DNA of 64,000 nt, from positions 42,346,001 through 42,410,000 of the forward strand of contig CM075101.1 in the NCBI GenBank assembly GCA_037576195.1. The letters are read 5' to 3'. A program made the position numbers and the translations under genes. The number at the start of each line of letters is the position of its first letter. Positions within the stretch are counted from its first letter, which is position 1. The notes under the pieces were generated by a model. The model made no database searches. It had not been told where the DNA came from and saw nothing but the letters and a program-made list of their open reading frames with translations. Origin of the DNA: Phytoseiulus persimilis (Eukaryota > Arthropoda > Arachnida > Mesostigmata > Phytoseiidae). Below, piece by piece: positions 60,701 to 64,000 of the stretch.

Positions 60701-63700
60701 GTTTGACCTCTCGCGAAAACGCGAAGGTAATATCGTTGATACTCGTGCTTGAGCTCGTCTGACTGACTTTTTCTGAAGCTCTAAGAGTGCGAGCTGCATC
60801 AACTCCGGTGCGGCATCGACCATGATGCTGGATGGGGCAATGAGAAGCACGAACTCAATTCGACTCCAAGCAACCCGAGAACCGATTTCAGAGCTCTTCG
60901 AAAAAGTCTTGGGAGGTTGTGCATAAAGCAAGAGTCTGCTTGTCTTTAGCGCCCACGGTGCTTCTGTCTATCAGTGATTATATTGACGAGGATAATTATT
61001 TCCGTCCACTCGAAGGGTACCGACCGCCAGCAGATTTCCGTTCCATTTTCAGCTCGGAGTATCGTGGGTTGAGGCTGTCGTCGTGCTGGAACGGCGGAAT
61101 TGTGTGGCCTCAGTGCGGCGCTCGACGCCCCCGATCATGAGTTAGCTGGAAACGCGTGACGGAAATACTGTCAAGTACCGTGGGCAAGGTTACCCCAGAC
61201 TAGAAGAAGCACCGAGCTGCATCCTAAACCAGATGCACGTATCGTCTCTCAGGGGTTTCAACAGATTCGAAATCACAGAAGTGCAACGGAAATCTACAGC
61301 TGTGCCGACGCAAACGCAGTTCTAGTCACGAGCGCATCGCTGACAGAGAAACTCGAGAAATTCCGCCAAATGGAAAGCGAGCGAGTGGACGCTGGGAATC
61401 CGAGGTTCCAGAGTCCTTGACGTGTCCATCCAAGGAGAGCCTGGATTGTCGTCCTTCGGAGCTAGGAGCGCCCAAAGCAAGCTGAGGTACGGAGAGAGGG
61501 TTAGGGCAATGTCGAATCTCGATAAGCCAAAGAGCATCCTAGGAACGGTGGAGCTCACAAACAAGGAGACCAGAATGTGTCAGGAAACGGAGCGCCTGAA
61601 AGCGAAACATCACTGCGAAGATATCAGGGTGGACTCCTATGACCAAGGTCGACCGCTTCTCGGGCTTCTTGGTGAACTCGCTTGCAAGAGAACACAGGGA
61701 ACCCGAGACAGACTTTGGAAATAAAATAGGCCCTATGGGTCCAGTCTACAAGCGTTCAGCAAGAAAAGCCACCCGTGGTGTAGATAGCTACCCACACGAC
61801 AATAGCAAGGGTAGCGCCCGACTTGCTCCAAGTCGAGCAAACATGCCGCCAACTAGTGCCCACAAGATGAGCTCTGGATCAGACGAAGCCTATCCCAGAT
61901 ATAGGGGTCTATGAGAAAACGGTTGAACACGTTACCTTCGAGTGCAATGACATCTATTTACCGAAGATGAACTTCTGCACCGTCTCGGACTCCGAGAAGG
62001 AGCAAACAACGCGACTGAAGTAAGAGTGACGAAATAGATCCTGGAGGACTGGCAAAGGAACCGGAATTGATCTGCTGAGTAGCTCGGGTCTGATAAGAAA
62101 GACCGATTATCCGTCTAAATATAAAAAACAAAGGTGAGCATGATATTGGATTGGACATGAATCTGGATTAATGAAACTAGAAAGCAAGAAACGAATCAAA
62201 GTCGTCAGATCAGTCGGAAATCTCCATACTTTGATGGATTGGGTTCCGAAAAGCGATAATTCTTTCGACTATAGCTTCTCTACCATAATTATCTGCTGGA
62301 CCGTATTGAGCGCATGAGAGCACCGAACAAGGATTCCTCACGGATTCTGCCCGACTTGTGGGCGAACATATTGTGGGAGACTAAGAGGGTCCTGGGACAT
62401 GGAATGAACCAGTCGAGTTCTGGCCAGGTAGGCTTGTCTTGGCCTGTTTTCTCAATGGTCACGTACACGTTCGCTCGACACCGAACTGCAACCTGTTGCC
62501 TTTCATGCGACGCCTCTGCCGCACCAAAGTCTTATGCGTTTACTATTTCCGAGTGGAGTATGAATTCTGTAAGTCTTGATAAATGAACTCTGTGAATGCC
62601 ACTCATACCCATTTCTGAGAGCCCAGCCGCACGCATGCTGCTTCTCCTCTTCCCCCATCCTCATGACGATAATCTCTGACGGCCGCTCGCTCCTTCCCAT
62701 GTTGAAGGCTCATCAGAGCTCCATGCGTGATCATAGGTAAAACAGGCAGCGACCAGCCCACCTGCCCGAACTCAACTGGTTCCTCTCATGCCTCATACTG
62801 AGTTCCCCCAAAAAGTCGAGCGACACTTCTGGCATTTCCCTTATGATGTGTTCGGGAGGGATCTTCAGAAAGCCGAGTTATGGTCTGTGGAGCTAGAGAG
62901 ATTATGGGGCAGCTCACATGAGCCATCTTGTATATTCTTGTCGGAATTCCGCGGGTACTGTATCGGTTGGGCACTCTCAGGTGTGTTTCACGCTATCTTT
63001 TAGGGTAGTTTCGAGCATGAGCGGAATTAACGGCCATCATCTCGGAATGGCCTATTTGAGAAACAACCGATTGAGCGACTGCATCCGGTCGCCGCACACG
63101 TCTCGACGGATCAAGACGGTTTCAGGCGCGGTGATTGTAAATATGTGGGAGACTCGACGATTTCCTTATGTGGCAATGTGTCTTATGATAATAAGGATGA
63201 ACCCGCTCTTGCAGCCCGTGTACGAGATGTGCGCCCGGAATAAAGTGACGGTTCCTCCTGCGTCTCATGCAGATATGTACCAGGGACCAGGGGTCACATG
63301 CACACTAGGACGTGAATCCTCGAACCAGCCTCTCTGATGAGCTTGGCTCCAGTTGATTTGGATTTCTCCTCAATGTCGTCGGCCGCAAAGTCATCGGCGT
63401 CGCTACTCCTTCCCCGAGCGCTTGCTCGGATGCTACCCTTCGATCGGCTCGATCCAGAGAACAGGAAGTTACCCTGATTCTGATGGCGGTGCTGCATGGA
63501 ACACCTTTCCACGGCGTCGCTATTTTCCGGAAGGGCTAGAAGACGCTTTTTTCTCCGGTTCCTTATTTCAAAGATGTGGAGGAGCATGCCGGACTCTTCT
63601 TACGCAAGACTTCATCAGCGGAGCACACTCGATGAGTCAGACATGCGTTTCACTCTGCTTCTTATTTCATCACTGTCCTCTCTCACGCTCCATTAAAACC

Positions 63701-63730
63701 CCGATACTGCGTCAGAAACATGAGAGCGAC
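57706..63730. other. Gene-poor right flank, no gene I can defend
   Basis: Several open frames of 70-180 codons occur (for example minus 59241-59786 and plus 61422-61724), but none has matching splice partners or a recognisable motif, and frames this long are expected by chance. A minus-strand frame at 63294-63500 reads a serine/acidic stretch (RSSDADDFAADDIEEKSKS) that could be an exon of a disordered protein. Confidence 0.35.
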
Positions 63731-64000
63731 ATGTTCTCGACTTCTTTGATATTGTTCTCGATTATCGAGGCCACCATTGCCGGAGCCGAAACTCTGGAGT
63801 CCTGCGAGGGCCTTGTAACGGAGCAGCCACTTGCAGATGTGGAGAAAATCGAGGCCCTCGCTAAAGCGAGTAATTTCTTCCCTAGAGGCTTTCGACCCCC
63901 GATACCGTGTGGAGACGCCCGAAGCTCGCGAGGAACTTGTGGCGTTCGTCGGCTTCTGAAAACACCGACAAGGATGTTCTCCCCGAAAAAGCGGGAATTC
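63731..64000 (+). CDS. Possible secreted protein, N-terminal part, cut by the window edge
   Basis: A frame of 90 codons opens at ATG 63731 and is still open at the last base. It starts MFSTSLILFSIIEATIAGAE, which looks like a signal peptide with cleavage near residue 18. It continues with three cysteines (ESC, IPC, GTC) and a basic end (RRLLKTPTR, SPKKRE). This suggests a small secreted, possibly processed protein. The frame may also read into an intron. No domain can be named. Confidence 0.35.
   Translation, partial: MFSTSLILFSIIEATIAGAETLESCEGLVTEQPLADVEKIEALAKASNFFPRGFRPPIPCGDARSSRGTCGVRRLLKTPTRMFSPKKREF

Noticed and set aside
61160..61420. Plus-strand frame containing RIVSQGFQQ, resembling the start of a copia-type reverse transcriptase
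   Set aside because: The similarity ends after nine residues and none of the following reverse transcriptase motifs appears.
1..64000. CRISPR arrays, bacterial operons, phage or plasmid functions
   Set aside because: No regularly spaced direct repeats with unique spacers and no prokaryotic gene layout; the split genes with GT-AG introns show eukaryotic DNA.

Overview
This window is nuclear DNA from a eukaryote, most likely an arthropod. Coding sequence is split into short exons with GT-AG introns of 58 bp to 4.6 kb. AATAAA poly(A) signals follow some genes. There are no bacterial-style operons, no Shine-Dalgarno pattern, and long gene-poor stretches hold decayed transposons and simple repeats. 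Base composition is close to 50% GC, and the clearer exons favour G or C at third codon positions. A spaetzle-like secreted protein and an arthropod-style secreted protein with a paired-cysteine C-terminus fit an arthropod. A chelicerate such as a mite is possible, but that is a guess from composition and gene type.

Left end (1-2.9 kb): a complete four-exon minus-strand gene encodes a 230-residue secreted protein, with all introns in phase 1 and a poly(A) signal downstream. Next to it is a foldback element of about 246 bp. From 2.9 to 25 kb I find no gene I can defend, only a weak two-exon minus-strand candidate near 9.2-9.7 kb, a 24-bp tandem repeat and one decayed copy of a MITE family.

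Centre (25.2-41 kb): the best-supported gene is a plus-strand cationic amino acid transporter of the SLC7/CAT type. I can follow it through ten exons whose phases all agree, from transmembrane segment 1 to the stop codon at 40955. Its start codon is not found. Its last intron (3.15 kb) holds a possible antisense gene.

Right half (43-64 kb): two adjacent hairpins lie at 43.4 kb. A single-exon spaetzle-like gene with a poly(A) signal follows. Next is an intact 215-bp MITE with TA flanks, whose relative is at 20.5 kb. A nine-exon minus-strand gene of unknown family (47.3-51.0 kb, 5' end missing) was built by phase-consistent splicing. Further on are a tRNA-derived SINE-like unit, and a degenerate endonuclease/exonuclease/phosphatase (EEP) domain of retroelement type preceded by two arrays of a 45-bp repeat. 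After those come microsatellites and, at the window edge, the open start of a possible secreted protein.

Nothing links these genes into one pathway. Shared themes are secretion (three candidates), amino acid import, and several small families of non-autonomous mobile elements. All exon models were made by eye from splice sites, frame and codon use; no alignment or transcript was available.
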